Positions 1-5,200 of a stretch of DNA of 7,059 nucleotides are shown one piece after another. The DNA comes from an uncultured Eubacterium sp. (lineage in GTDB: Bacteria > Bacillota > Clostridia > Peptostreptococcales > Anaerovoracaceae): the NCBI GenBank assembly GCA_900543485.1, contig UQRM01000057.1, forward strand, positions 1 to 7,059, given 5' to 3'. The first letter of the stretch is position 1, and the number at the start of each line of letters is the position of its first letter. The translations under genes were made by a program, and so were the position numbers. A model generated the notes under the pieces. That model was not told the DNA's origin, ran no database searches, and was given only the letters and a program-made list of their open reading frames with translations.

Positions 1-77
1 CAAACTTAGCTTATCAAAATTGCTGATTTAAGAAAAGTCGAAGAGAAATTTTCCCTTCGACTTTGTCAGCAGTCTGA
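1..77 (+). repeat. Terminal inverted repeat, left copy (hairpin-forming dispersed repeat)
   Basis: These 77 bases are the exact reverse complement of 6983-7059, and the match stops at base 78. The repeat is internally palindromic. AAAGTCGAAG (34-43) pairs with CTTCGACTTT (55-64), inner bases continue the stem with one mismatch, and an outer stem pairs TGCTGA (21-26) with TCAGCA (66-71). Read on the minus strand the hairpin is followed by TTTTCTT, so it could act as a backup terminator beyond the ATPase gene. It has no coding potential. It is probably one copy of a multi-copy intergenic element at which assembly stopped. Confidence 0.9.
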
Positions 78-99
78 AATATCGTTTTAACGATATTTC
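76..99. other. Perfect AT-rich hairpin abutting the left repeat
   Basis: GAAATATCGTT (76-86) is the reverse complement of AACGATATTTC (89-99), leaving a 2-base centre. It lies between the ATPase terminator and the 77-bp repeat, overlapping the repeat by two bases. A different hairpin occupies the equivalent place at the right end (6960-6983), which suggests a variable arm of the same element. Confidence 0.7.
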
Positions 100-108
100 C
101 TACATTAT

Positions 109-140
109 AAAAAAGAGACGGCGGGTACTCCCGCAGTCTC
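109..140 (-). terminator. Rho-independent terminator of the metal ATPase operon
   Basis: On the minus strand GAGAC-T-GCGGG (140-130) pairs with CCCGC-C-GTCTC (125-115) around a 4-base loop, with one mismatch in an 11-position stem, followed by six T (114-109). It starts 34 bases beyond the ATPase stop codon. Confidence 0.93.
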
Positions 141-173
141 ACTCTCATCTCATTACGATCTCTCATCTGTCGC

Positions 174-2246
174 TTACAGCAGCTCGTTCATGCTCTTCAG
201 GCTGATCGCCAGCGTAGAAGCATTGTGCATCAGCGCCGACGTAGTCGGCTGTATCACACCGAGTACGCCCAGCAGTATCAGGCTTCCATTGATACCTACT
301 ATACTCTTGTAATTCTTCTGTATCCTTTCCATCAGACTGTTGCTGAGCTTTTTCAGGACTACCAGCTCCCTGAGGTCATCTGCCGCTATGGTGACATCAG
401 CTATCTCCCTGGCTATCTCCGCCCCGTCGCTTATAGCTACGCCTACATCTGCCGCCGACAATGCCGGCGAATCGTTGATACCATCCCCTATCATCACTAC
501 CTTGCTGCCGGCAGCTTTTTCCGCTTCCACGAAACGCGCTTTATCTTCAGGAAGCACTTCGGAGTAATACTCGTCTACCCCGGCTTGCTGCGCGACAGCT
601 CTGGCAGTTCTTTCACTGTCACCAGTCATCATCACGATTTTTGCAACGCCTGCTTCTTTCAGCGCCGCTATAACATCAGTCACCTCTTCCCTCAGTGGAT
701 CGTGAATACATATAACTGCGGCCAGCTTTCCTTCTATAGCCATGTAAAGGTGGGAATACTCAGGAGGAAGGGCCTCGAATCTTCCTCTGTACTCCTCCGC
801 AACAGTGCATCGTTCATCATCAAATATGAAATGATGACTTCCTATCACGGCCTTCTTGCCGTCCACAGCCGAGGACACGCCATGGGCCACGATATACTCG
901 ACTTCCGAATGAAGACCTTCGTGATCCAAGTTTTTCGCCTTCGCAGCGTCCACCACCGCTTTTGCCATGGAATGAGGGAAGTGTTCTTCAAGGCACGCTG
1001 CCACTCGCAACAACTCATCAGGCTCGTCTCCGTTGAAAGATATCACATCGGCTACTGTTGGCGTCGCTTTGGTCAGAGTCCCCGTCTTATCGAATATCAC
1101 TGTATCCGCCTCCGCCATAGCCTCCAGATATTTCCCGCCTTTGACGGTTATTCTGTGACCACCCGCTTCTCTCATGGCCGACAGCACCGATATAGGCATA
1201 GCAAGCTTGAGCGCACAGGAAAAATCGACCATCAATACCGCCAACGCTTTAGTCACATTTCTGGTCAAAAGCCATACAAGAACCGTCCCCGCCAGCGTGT
1301 ACGGCACCAGCTTATCAGCCAGATGCTCAGCCTTGCTTTCGAGAGATGATTTAAGCTTTTCCGTCTCTTCTATCATCGTCACTATCTTCTCGAACTTGCT
1401 GCCTCCACTGGTTTCCTTCACCCGGACCGTCAATTCCCCTTCTTCCACTACCGTTCCGGCATATACGGAAGAGCCTTCAGCTCTCCTCACCGGCATGGCT
1501 TCTCCGGTAAGAGACGCTTGATTGACCATAGCCTCACCGCCTGTGACCATACCGTCAAATGGTATCACATTGCCCATATATACCCGTACTATATCACCTT
1601 CCTGCACCTCTGACGCCGGGACGAGAACATCGTCATCATCCTTACACAGCCATACGCTGCTCACATTGAGTGCCATACTCCTGGCCAGATCGTCCACAGA
1701 TTTTTTGTGAGTCCATTCCTCAAGGATCTCCCCTATTCCCAACAAGAACATAATAGAACCGGCAGTTTTGAAATCCCCCCGTATCATCGAGACTCCTATG
1801 GCGGTAGCATCCAGCACAGGCACCTCGATTTTGCCGCTCATAAGCACCTGTAACCCCAATCTGATATATTTGATCGACTTCAGTACGGCCATAACGGCTC
1901 TGAGCTGATAAGGAAGAAATAATCTGTTGACACACTTTCGCAAAATATGTGTCAACAGCTTGTCCCAGTACTGCCGGTTCAGTTGCCTGCCCGAATTACG
2001 CAGGTAATCCTCCGGCACGTGAGCTTCGCCGTAGCTGAATTTTTCCAGCGCGGATATTATATCGTCCCGCTTCCCGCTGTAATATATCACCACACTCTGC
2101 GACCTCTCCTGTATTCTGACCGATGTCACAGACGATATCTTCTCAAGGTGATATTGCAGTATATCCGCCTCAGTGCAAGTCATTCTCCTTTGCAGCGTAC
2201 AAATCCTCATACGCCCGTCGATCTCATGCTTTATAATAAATTTCAT
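174..2246 (-). CDS. P1B-type heavy-metal translocating ATPase, CtpC-like
   Basis: A 690-residue cytoplasmic-membrane metal pump that couples ATP hydrolysis to metal movement, most likely export. Residues 1-70 resemble a degenerate HMA domain without CxxC. Membrane helices lie near 110-175 and 312-355. The actuator loop has TGE (247-249). The catalytic region has DKTGT (386-390, phosphorylated Asp386), TGD (541-543) and GDGIND (587-592). The C-terminal helices end in a HN-A-STLA segment (674-680). The intramembrane motif is SCALKLAMP (343-351), with Ala where CPC pumps have Pro, and the usual HP dipeptide reads HS (425-426). These features recall CtpC-like ATPases (reported for Mn or Zn) more than copper pumps, but the metal cannot be fixed from sequence. 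The ribosome site is weak (GAGAGTG). It is the last gene of the minus-strand operon, 62 bp after the DUF6110-like gene. Confidence 0.93.
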   Translation of the reverse strand: MKFIIKHEIDGRMRICTLQRRMTCTEADILQYHLEKISSVTSVRIQERSQSVVIYYSGKRDDIISALEKFSYGEAHVPEDYLRNSGRQLNRQYWDKLLTHILRKCVNRLFLPYQLRAVMAVLKSIKYIRLGLQVLMSGKIEVPVLDATAIGVSMIRGDFKTAGSIMFLLGIGEILEEWTHKKSVDDLARSMALNVSSVWLCKDDDDVLVPASEVQEGDIVRVYMGNVIPFDGMVTGGEAMVNQASLTGEAMPVRRAEGSSVYAGTVVEEGELTVRVKETSGGSKFEKIVTMIEETEKLKSSLESKAEHLADKLVPYTLAGTVLVWLLTRNVTKALAVLMVDFSCALKLAMPISVLSAMREAGGHRITVKGGKYLEAMAEADTVIFDKTGTLTKATPTVADVISFNGDEPDELLRVAACLEEHFPHSMAKAVVDAAKAKNLDHEGLHSEVEYIVAHGVSSAVDGKKAVIGSHHFIFDDERCTVAEEYRGRFEALPPEYSHLYMAIEGKLAAVICIHDPLREEVTDVIAALKEAGVAKIVMMTGDSERTARAVAQQAGVDEYYSEVLPEDKARFVEAEKAAGSKVVMIGDGINDSPALSAADVGVAISDGAEIAREIADVTIAADDLRELVVLKKLSNSLMERIQKNYKSIVGINGSLILLGVLGVIQPTTSALMHNASTLAISLKSMNELL

Positions 2247-2268
2247 TTCACACTCTCTATCACACCAG

Positions 2269-2295
2269 AAAACACCTGCAGTTTCCCACAGGTGT
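2269..2295 (-). terminator. Weak hairpin between the DUF6110-like gene and the ATPase
   Basis: On the minus strand ACACCTG (2295-2289) pairs with CAGGTGT (2278-2272) around a 10-base loop and runs into TTTTC. It is too weak for full termination but could attenuate read-through or stabilise a processed 3' end, giving more of the small membrane proteins than of the pump. Confidence 0.4.
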
Positions 2296-2308
2296 CCATC
2301 GCCTTATC

Positions 2309-2620
2309 CTAATTCTCCGATTTTTCCTCTGAGCCGCTGTTTCCCTCAGGCTTCTCTTCAGCCTGCCCGTATGTATCTTCTTCAGCCGCCCGTTTCTCAT
2401 TTATCTGCTGAGCCTCAGCATATATATCTCCCGCGTTATCCTGTGCTTTCGCCGCGATGTTCATGACACATTCCTTGGCTCTGAGCGCCGCAGCTGTACA
2501 ATTAGTGTATACTTTTTTCGCATCTTTGCTCGTCAGGATCTTTATCCCGGCAGTGCCAAAAAGAACTCCGGCCGCAAAGATACCGGATTTCTTGGCGTCG
2601 ATATTCTTCAGATATTTCAT
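2309..2620 (-). CDS. DUF6110-family / PacL-like small membrane protein
   Basis: A 103-residue protein. Residues 12-30 form one hydrophobic, glycine-rich segment (GIFAAGVLFGTAGIKIL). An amphipathic helical stretch follows (AKKVYTNCTAAALRAKE onwards to about residue 77) and then a Glu-rich tail. I recognise the pattern as DUF6110, a family found beside P-type ATPases in Firmicutes. Its layout, an N-terminal membrane helix plus a charged helix just upstream of a P1B ATPase, parallels mycobacterial PacL (DUF1490) proteins, which scaffold or chaperone the metal pumps CtpC, CtpG and CtpV. That parallel is inference. The C-terminus lacks the Asp/His metal motif of PacL1 and is acidic instead. The ribosome site AGGAGG overlaps the stop codon of the 26-residue ORF, so translational coupling is likely. 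Confidence 0.85.
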   Translation of the reverse strand: MKYLKNIDAKKSGIFAAGVLFGTAGIKILTSKDAKKVYTNCTAAALRAKECVMNIAAKAQDNAGDIYAEAQQINEKRAAEEDTYGQAEEKPEGNSGSEEKSEN

Positions 2621-2634
2621 GATGTTGATACCTC

Positions 2635-2715
2635 CTATTTGTGTTTATAACCGGTGTATATAGTCATTGCCAGGCAGGCGACCATCGCAAACGTCCAGAA
2701 TTTATGCCTTTTCAT
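2635..2715 (-). CDS. 26-residue single-pass membrane peptide, first ORF of the ATPase operon
   Basis: ATG at 2715-2713 starts MKRHKFWTFAMVACLA and ends with TGYKHK before TAG. An excellent ribosome site, AAGGAGG (2730-2724), sits 8 bases upstream. The next gene starts 14 bases after the stop and its Shine-Dalgarno overlaps that stop. The product has a basic N-terminus (KRHK), a hydrophobic core of about 15 residues (FWTFAMVACLAMTIY) with one cysteine, and a His/Lys tail, so it is probably a one-helix membrane protein. Position and spacing suggest it works with the DUF6110-like protein and the pump, perhaps as a small subunit. I cannot assign a family. At this length automated gene callers would usually miss it. 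Confidence 0.75.
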   Translation of the reverse strand: MKRHKFWTFAMVACLAMTIYTGYKHK

Positions 2716-2758
2716 AAAATCATCCTCCTTTTCCCGGCATCCGCCAATCTTGCATAAC

Positions 2759-2773
2759 GTTATCTTATATCAA
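2759..2773 (-). promoter_or_regulatory. Shared operator-like motif upstream of the peptide-led ATPase operon
   Basis: The minus strand reads TTGATATAAGATAAC, matching TTAGTATAAGCTAAC upstream of the Fur-like gene (3338-3352) at 12 of 15 positions. It overlaps the perfect palindrome ATAACGTTAT (2754-2763). Placement over a candidate -10 element at both genes suggests a common operator, most simply for the Fur-like regulator. Confidence 0.45.
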
Positions 2774-2790
2774 ACTATCCGCAGTTTCTA
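2764..2790 (-). promoter_or_regulatory. Candidate promoter of the metal ATPase operon
   Basis: A -10-like TATAAG (2769-2764) follows a weak -35-like TAGAAA (2790-2785) with a 15-bp spacer, the same -10 and spacer as at the Fur-like gene. The short spacer and weak -35 fit a regulated promoter. Transcription would begin near 2757, giving a leader of about 40 bases. Confidence 0.4.
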
Positions 2791-2804
2791 TTTCTTTTTA
2801 ACTT

Positions 2805-2823
2805 AGTGAAAATTTTTTTCACT
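2805..2823. other. AT-rich palindrome over the stop codon of the Fur-like gene
   Basis: AGTGAAAA (2805-2812) and TTTTCACT (2816-2823) are perfect inverted arms around TTT, spanning the stop codon of the regulator. It lacks a GC stem and a downstream T tract on the minus strand, so it would be a poor terminator. It may be a weak 3' hairpin or a protein-binding site for the following operon. Confidence 0.4.
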
Positions 2824-3280
2824 TTCTCGTGCTCCCCGTCTGACGCTTCTGTTCATCCGACTCATGCGGTATAAGGGTGATCTTCTTTATCCTCTGCTCC
2901 CTGACATATCCGCCGGCTTGCAGGCCGGCCGCTATCACCACATCAAGAGAGCTTTCCGACAATGTCCGAAATGTCCCGTCCGTCAGCTCTATAGTACAAA
3001 CTACATCGGCCTCCTCATCCGTATCACATTTTATCCGATAGAGATCGCTCCTGCTGATAGCGCCTATCTCTTCCAGGGAATTCACCAGCCTGTATACAGT
3101 GGAGATCCCTATGTCAGGATTCTTTTCCGTCGCTTTGTAATATATCTCCTTACAGCACGAACACTCCTCATTGAGAATGATATCCAAAAGGACCATCCTC
3201 TGTTTAGTGATCCTGTGCCCTCGCTCTTTCAATTTTCGGAGAACGATGTCCTTTCGCATCTCCGTCCTAGTATAATCCAT
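2819..3280 (-). CDS. Fur-family transcriptional regulator with cysteine-rich sensor region
   Basis: A 153-residue protein from the first ATG. Residues 10-77 are a recognisable Fur winged helix: GHRITKQR (21-28), the KEIYYKA helix (44-50) and recognition helix GISTVYRLVNSLEEIG (58-73). The C-terminal half diverges: the HHHxH-type metal site and the two CxxC pairs of classical Fur/Zur are missing. Cysteines lie at 40, 42, 43, 85 and 95, and CSCC sits where Fur proteins usually have a metal-ligand His, so metal or redox sensing through thiolates is plausible. It probably represses the adjacent ATPase operon and itself. The first ATG has GAGGT almost touching it, a poor arrangement; Met8 (start at 3259), preceded by AGGACGGAG, is an alternative that keeps the whole domain. 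Confidence 0.85.
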   Translation of the reverse strand: MDYTRTEMRKDIVLRKLKERGHRITKQRMVLLDIILNEECSCCKEIYYKATEKNPDIGISTVYRLVNSLEEIGAISRSDLYRIKCDTDEEADVVCTIELTDGTFRTLSESSLDVVIAAGLQAGGYVREQRIKKITLIPHESDEQKRQTGSTRK

Positions 3281-3337
3281 ACCTCAACTCTGCCCCATAT
3301 CGACTCTTCAAGCCATCGACAACTTTCGTTCACTGTA

Positions 3338-3352
3338 GTTAGCTTATACTAA
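3338..3352 (-). promoter_or_regulatory. Shared operator-like motif upstream of the Fur-like gene
   Basis: The minus strand reads TTAGTATAAGCTAAC, with inverted arms TTAG/CTAA around the -10 hexamer. It resembles the element at 2759-2773. Overlap with the promoter is consistent with autorepression. Confidence 0.45.
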
Positions 3353-3369
3353 TCTCGAGTTATTGTCAA
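3343..3369 (-). promoter_or_regulatory. Sigma-70 type promoter of the Fur-like gene
   Basis: A consensus -35 TTGACA (3369-3364) and a -10 TATAAG (3348-3343) are separated by 15 bp, shorter than the optimum of 17. Predicted start is near 3336, about 55 bases before the first ATG. Confidence 0.6.
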
Positions 3370-3390
3370 CAAACTTCTTGAAAATAGCAT

Positions 3391-3433
3391 AAAAAAAATG
3401 GGAACAGCGAGACGATATAGTCTCTCTGTTCCC
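3391..3433 (-). terminator. Strong Rho-independent terminator after the TasA-like gene
   Basis: On the minus strand GGGAACAG-A-GAGAC (3433-3420) pairs with GTCTC-G-CTGTTCCC (3413-3400) around a 6-base loop, with one mismatch. It is followed by one A and eight T (3398-3391). It separates the CarD/TasA-like unit from the Fur-like promoter only about 20 bp further on. Confidence 0.95.
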
Positions 3434-3493
3434 GCATGCTGATCTCAAACTCCAGCACGTTCAGGATCCTTTTTTGCAGCAACTATGACACAT

Positions 3494-4006
3494 CTATATC
3501 CACTGTTCCGGTATCGCTACGGTGTTCTCCAACAGCCGGAATGCTTCCACGCCATTTTCGGCATCCGAAGGTAACCAGGCTTCATCCAGCGCTTCTACTC
3601 TGAGACTGAACCCTTCGTTGCCATTCTCCGTCATATTCTCATTTCCAATGAGGAATCTGTCCACCAACGGCTCTGTCGTCTCCTCCGGCCCTACTGACCG
3701 AAAGTAATAATACCAGCCTTCTTCCGAGCCCTCCCACTGACCGCGCTCCACAGCGGCCGATATCGCGCGGCCATCGATTTCACTATCATATATCGGTCTG
3801 ACACGTATCCACAATCTTTTATCTGAGTTGTTTTTTATGGAGGTATCGTCGTTGAAGATCAGTTCCTCCATCGTCTCCGCCGAAACGGCAGTTGTCTTTG
3901 TCTCACGGACACGCTTGTCCGCAAACCACATGTCATATGCCATAACTCCGCTTATCAATACGAGCGCTGCAATAGCAGTCATCAGTGCTGCGGAAATCTT
4001 GTCCAT
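3494..4006 (-). CDS. Exported or membrane-anchored protein, TasA/camelysin-like
   Basis: A 170-residue protein with a good ribosome site (GGAGGG, 7 bases before ATG). Residues 5-24 form one hydrophobic segment with no lipobox, followed by MAYDMWFAD, which loosely resembles the AY-x-FxD region after SipW-type signals. The rest is hydrophilic. The pieces NNSDKRLWIRVRP (59-71) and GWYYYFRSVGPEETTEPL (97-114) resemble the KNxGxxxxYVRV and GWYYY-x-LxPGExT-x-L patterns of TasA/CalY-like beta-sandwich proteins common in Clostridia. I infer an extracytoplasmic structural or matrix-like protein. No catalytic motif is evident. It lies 104 bp downstream of the CarD-like gene with no terminator between, so they may be co-transcribed. 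No SipW-like peptidase gene is in the window. Confidence 0.65.
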   Translation of the reverse strand: MDKISAALMTAIAALVLISGVMAYDMWFADKRVRETKTTAVSAETMEELIFNDDTSIKNNSDKRLWIRVRPIYDSEIDGRAISAAVERGQWEGSEEGWYYYFRSVGPEETTEPLVDRFLIGNENMTENGNEGFSLRVEALDEAWLPSDAENGVEAFRLLENTVAIPEQWI

Positions 4007-4110
4007 GACTTCTCCCTCCCCTTCAGGAAAAGAGTATCACGTCTGCAGCCGCAAAACAACGCCATAAGCTCCCTATTATCCGTCAAATTTCCACATTTTA
4101 CGCTTGTTCA

Positions 4111-4671
4111 TCATTCCCCTTGCAGAGTTCCGGCTTCTGTTACTCCCAGCAGAGACCTTATGTAACCGGTCACTTCTTCTCTCGGGATATGAAGCGCGTA
4201 TGAAAATTCCTCCTCCACCAGCTTTTCAGCTGATTTAAGGGTATTCTCGTCCGTGGCGGAAAGTGCTTTCCCTACCAGGACAAGCTCACGTTTTTTCATA
4301 TATATGCATCGTATCATCAGCAACAGTTTCTGTGTAACGCCGCCTACCAGTATATCATGGAAGCGTTCCGTCCTGTTTCTCCTGTCTCCATCCCATATTA
4401 TCTCCTTATCCTTCATACCGAGAAGCAGCGAGTCTATCTCTTTCTTCGTCATGACAGGCCTCAGTTTTCCCATGAGTTTTTCGTTATTGAGCGGAACATA
4501 TATGGTCGAAGAATCGCTGCTGGCCGGTTTGAGGATACAATAAGGATTTTTCTCCGTGTCCAGCGCAAACTTCATCATCCGGACATCCTCCACCAGGCAG
4601 ATCCCATTAGTCCCATAAACAACGTACTGACCTTTTGTGATCATGCTGCTCTCGATCAAACTGTCGTCCAT
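4111..4671 (-). CDS. CarD/CdnL-family transcription regulator
   Basis: A 186-residue protein from the chosen start. Residues about 10-75 match the CarD_CdnL_TRCF RNA-polymerase interaction fold: ITKGQYVVYGTNGICLVEDV (11-30), then YCILKPA and TIYVPLNNE, ending KLRPVMTKKEI. The remainder is helical and charged (to about 176), as in the CarD/CdnL C-terminal domain that contacts promoter DNA. CarD proteins bind the RNAP beta subunit and tune open-complex stability; the promoters affected here are unknown. The frame is open upstream to an ATG at 4716, but the start at 4671 is preferred: it has AAGAAGG 9 bases upstream, and the extension is Cys/Arg-rich and unlike the family. Its promoter is near consensus. 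Confidence 0.88.
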   Translation of the reverse strand: MDDSLIESSMITKGQYVVYGTNGICLVEDVRMMKFALDTEKNPYCILKPASSDSSTIYVPLNNEKLMGKLRPVMTKKEIDSLLLGMKDKEIIWDGDRRNRTERFHDILVGGVTQKLLLMIRCIYMKKRELVLVGKALSATDENTLKSAEKLVEEEFSYALHIPREEVTGYIRSLLGVTEAGTLQGE

Positions 4672-4760
4672 TAAAATACACCTTCTTTTCCTTATAAACG
4701 AGCAGTACAGGCACATAACTCACTTATCCACCGGATCCATGAGAAATACGCTACATATAT

Positions 4761-4789
4761 ATTATAGCGAAAAACACCGTTTTTTTCAA
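4761..4789 (-). promoter_or_regulatory. Near-consensus sigma-70 promoter for the CarD-like gene
   Basis: TTGAAA (4789-4784), a 17-bp spacer and a perfect TATAAT (4766-4761). Predicted start is near 4754, giving a leader of about 80 bases before the start codon at 4671. Confidence 0.88.
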
Positions 4790-4812
4790 AAGTTATTTAG
4801 ATGGCGACCACG

Positions 4813-4841
4813 GCGAGTCCGCCAGGACATGAGAGGCTCGC
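4813..4841. other. GC-rich inverted-repeat patch upstream of the CarD-like promoter
   Basis: GCGAG (4813-4817) pairs with CTCGC (4837-4841), and TCC (4818-4820) can pair with GGA (4825-4827) inside. The patch is distinctly GC-rich within AT-rich spacer, between the terminator of the 32-codon unit and the -35 box of the CarD-like gene. A protein-binding site is possible; function unknown. Confidence 0.35.
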
Positions 4842-4849
4842 GCATAACG

Positions 4850-4876
4850 AAAAAACGGCAAACCAACAGTTTGCCG
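4850..4876 (-). terminator. Rho-independent terminator of the 32-codon transcription unit
   Basis: On the minus strand CGGCAAAC (4876-4869) pairs perfectly with GTTTGCCG (4863-4856) around a 5-base loop, followed by six T (4855-4850). It lies 56 bases beyond the stop codon of the 32-residue ORF. No other minus-strand gene upstream could use it. Confidence 0.93.
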
Positions 4877-4931
4877 AAAAAATATATCCATATTTATTTT
4901 TTAAGTCGAAATGCACGACCTGCGTTTTTTA

Positions 4932-5030
4932 TCAAAGCTGGCCACGCATCACTACTTCATCGATCAGGAACGCGCAATCTTCAAAAGTCTTTTTGAAGGC
5001 CCTGACCACTTTCTTAGCAGCAGTGCTCAT
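4932..5030 (-). CDS. Unrecognised 32-residue protein in its own transcription unit
   Basis: ATG at 5030-5028 is preceded by AAGAGGG 5 bases upstream and reads MSTAAKKVVRAFKKTFEDCA, continuing FLIDEVVMRGQL to TGA. The N-terminal half is basic and probably an amphipathic helix (KKVVRAFKK), the C-terminal half is acidic to neutral, and there is one cysteine. There is no membrane segment or signal peptide. It has a dedicated promoter with a perfect TTGACA and a perfect-stem terminator, so the roughly 215-base transcript is well supported even if the peptide is not. It diverges from the sigma-54 permease. It could be a small regulatory protein or a dual-function RNA. I recognise no family. Confidence 0.65.
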   Translation of the reverse strand: MSTAAKKVVRAFKKTFEDCAFLIDEVVMRGQL

Positions 5031-5072
5031 GATATCCCTCTTTTCTGTCTAAATTCTTTCTGCTACATTTAT

Positions 5073-5101
5073 AGCATACGGCTTGATTTGCTGTTTGTCA
5101 A
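5073..5101 (-). promoter_or_regulatory. Sigma-70 promoter of the 32-codon unit
   Basis: A perfect -35 TTGACA (5101-5096), a 17-bp spacer and -10 TATGCT (5078-5073, 4 of 6 matches). Predicted start near 5066 leaves a leader of about 36 bases. Confidence 0.75.
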
Positions 5102-5163
5102 CACTTTTTTTGATTCATTTGCTGTTTTAGTTGTTTTTAACAAATATTTTTTGATTTTTTCGA

Positions 5164-5191
5164 CATTCTACTACGCATTCTCCCACATTCT
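5164..5191. repeat. Three CATTCT direct repeats
   Basis: CATTCT occurs at 5164-5169, 5176-5181 and 5186-5191, with start spacings of 12 and 10 bp, close to one helical turn. This may be a regulator-binding array or a chance repeat in simple sequence. Confidence 0.35.
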
Positions 5192-5200
5192 AAGCACAGT

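Noticed and set aside
225..1349. Long plus-strand open frame of 374 codons opposite the ATPase
   Set aside because: It is antisense to a P1B ATPase with all catalytic motifs. The translation is His/Arg/Tyr-rich, has no recognisable domain, and has no ribosome site or promoter.
2805..2823. Fourth copy of the sigma-54 activator palindrome at the end of the Fur-like gene
   Set aside because: The half-site spacing is five rather than four and no -24/-12 promoter lies nearby, so similarity probably reflects A/T-rich composition.
3461..3493. 10-codon ORF MCHSCCKKGS whose ATG directly abuts the stop of the TasA-like gene
   Set aside because: Too short to judge and with no ribosome site of its own. 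The CxxCC pattern is curious but easily arises by chance.
4672..4716. 15-residue N-terminal extension of the CarD-like protein
   Set aside because: The upstream ATG lacks a good ribosome site, the residues are Cys/Arg-rich and unlike the family, while the ATG at 4671 has AAGAAGG at 9 bases.
4786..4845. 19-codon minus-strand ORF (MREPLMSW...) between the terminator and the CarD-like promoter
   Set aside because: It starts just after a terminator, has no ribosome site, and overlaps the -35 region of the next promoter.
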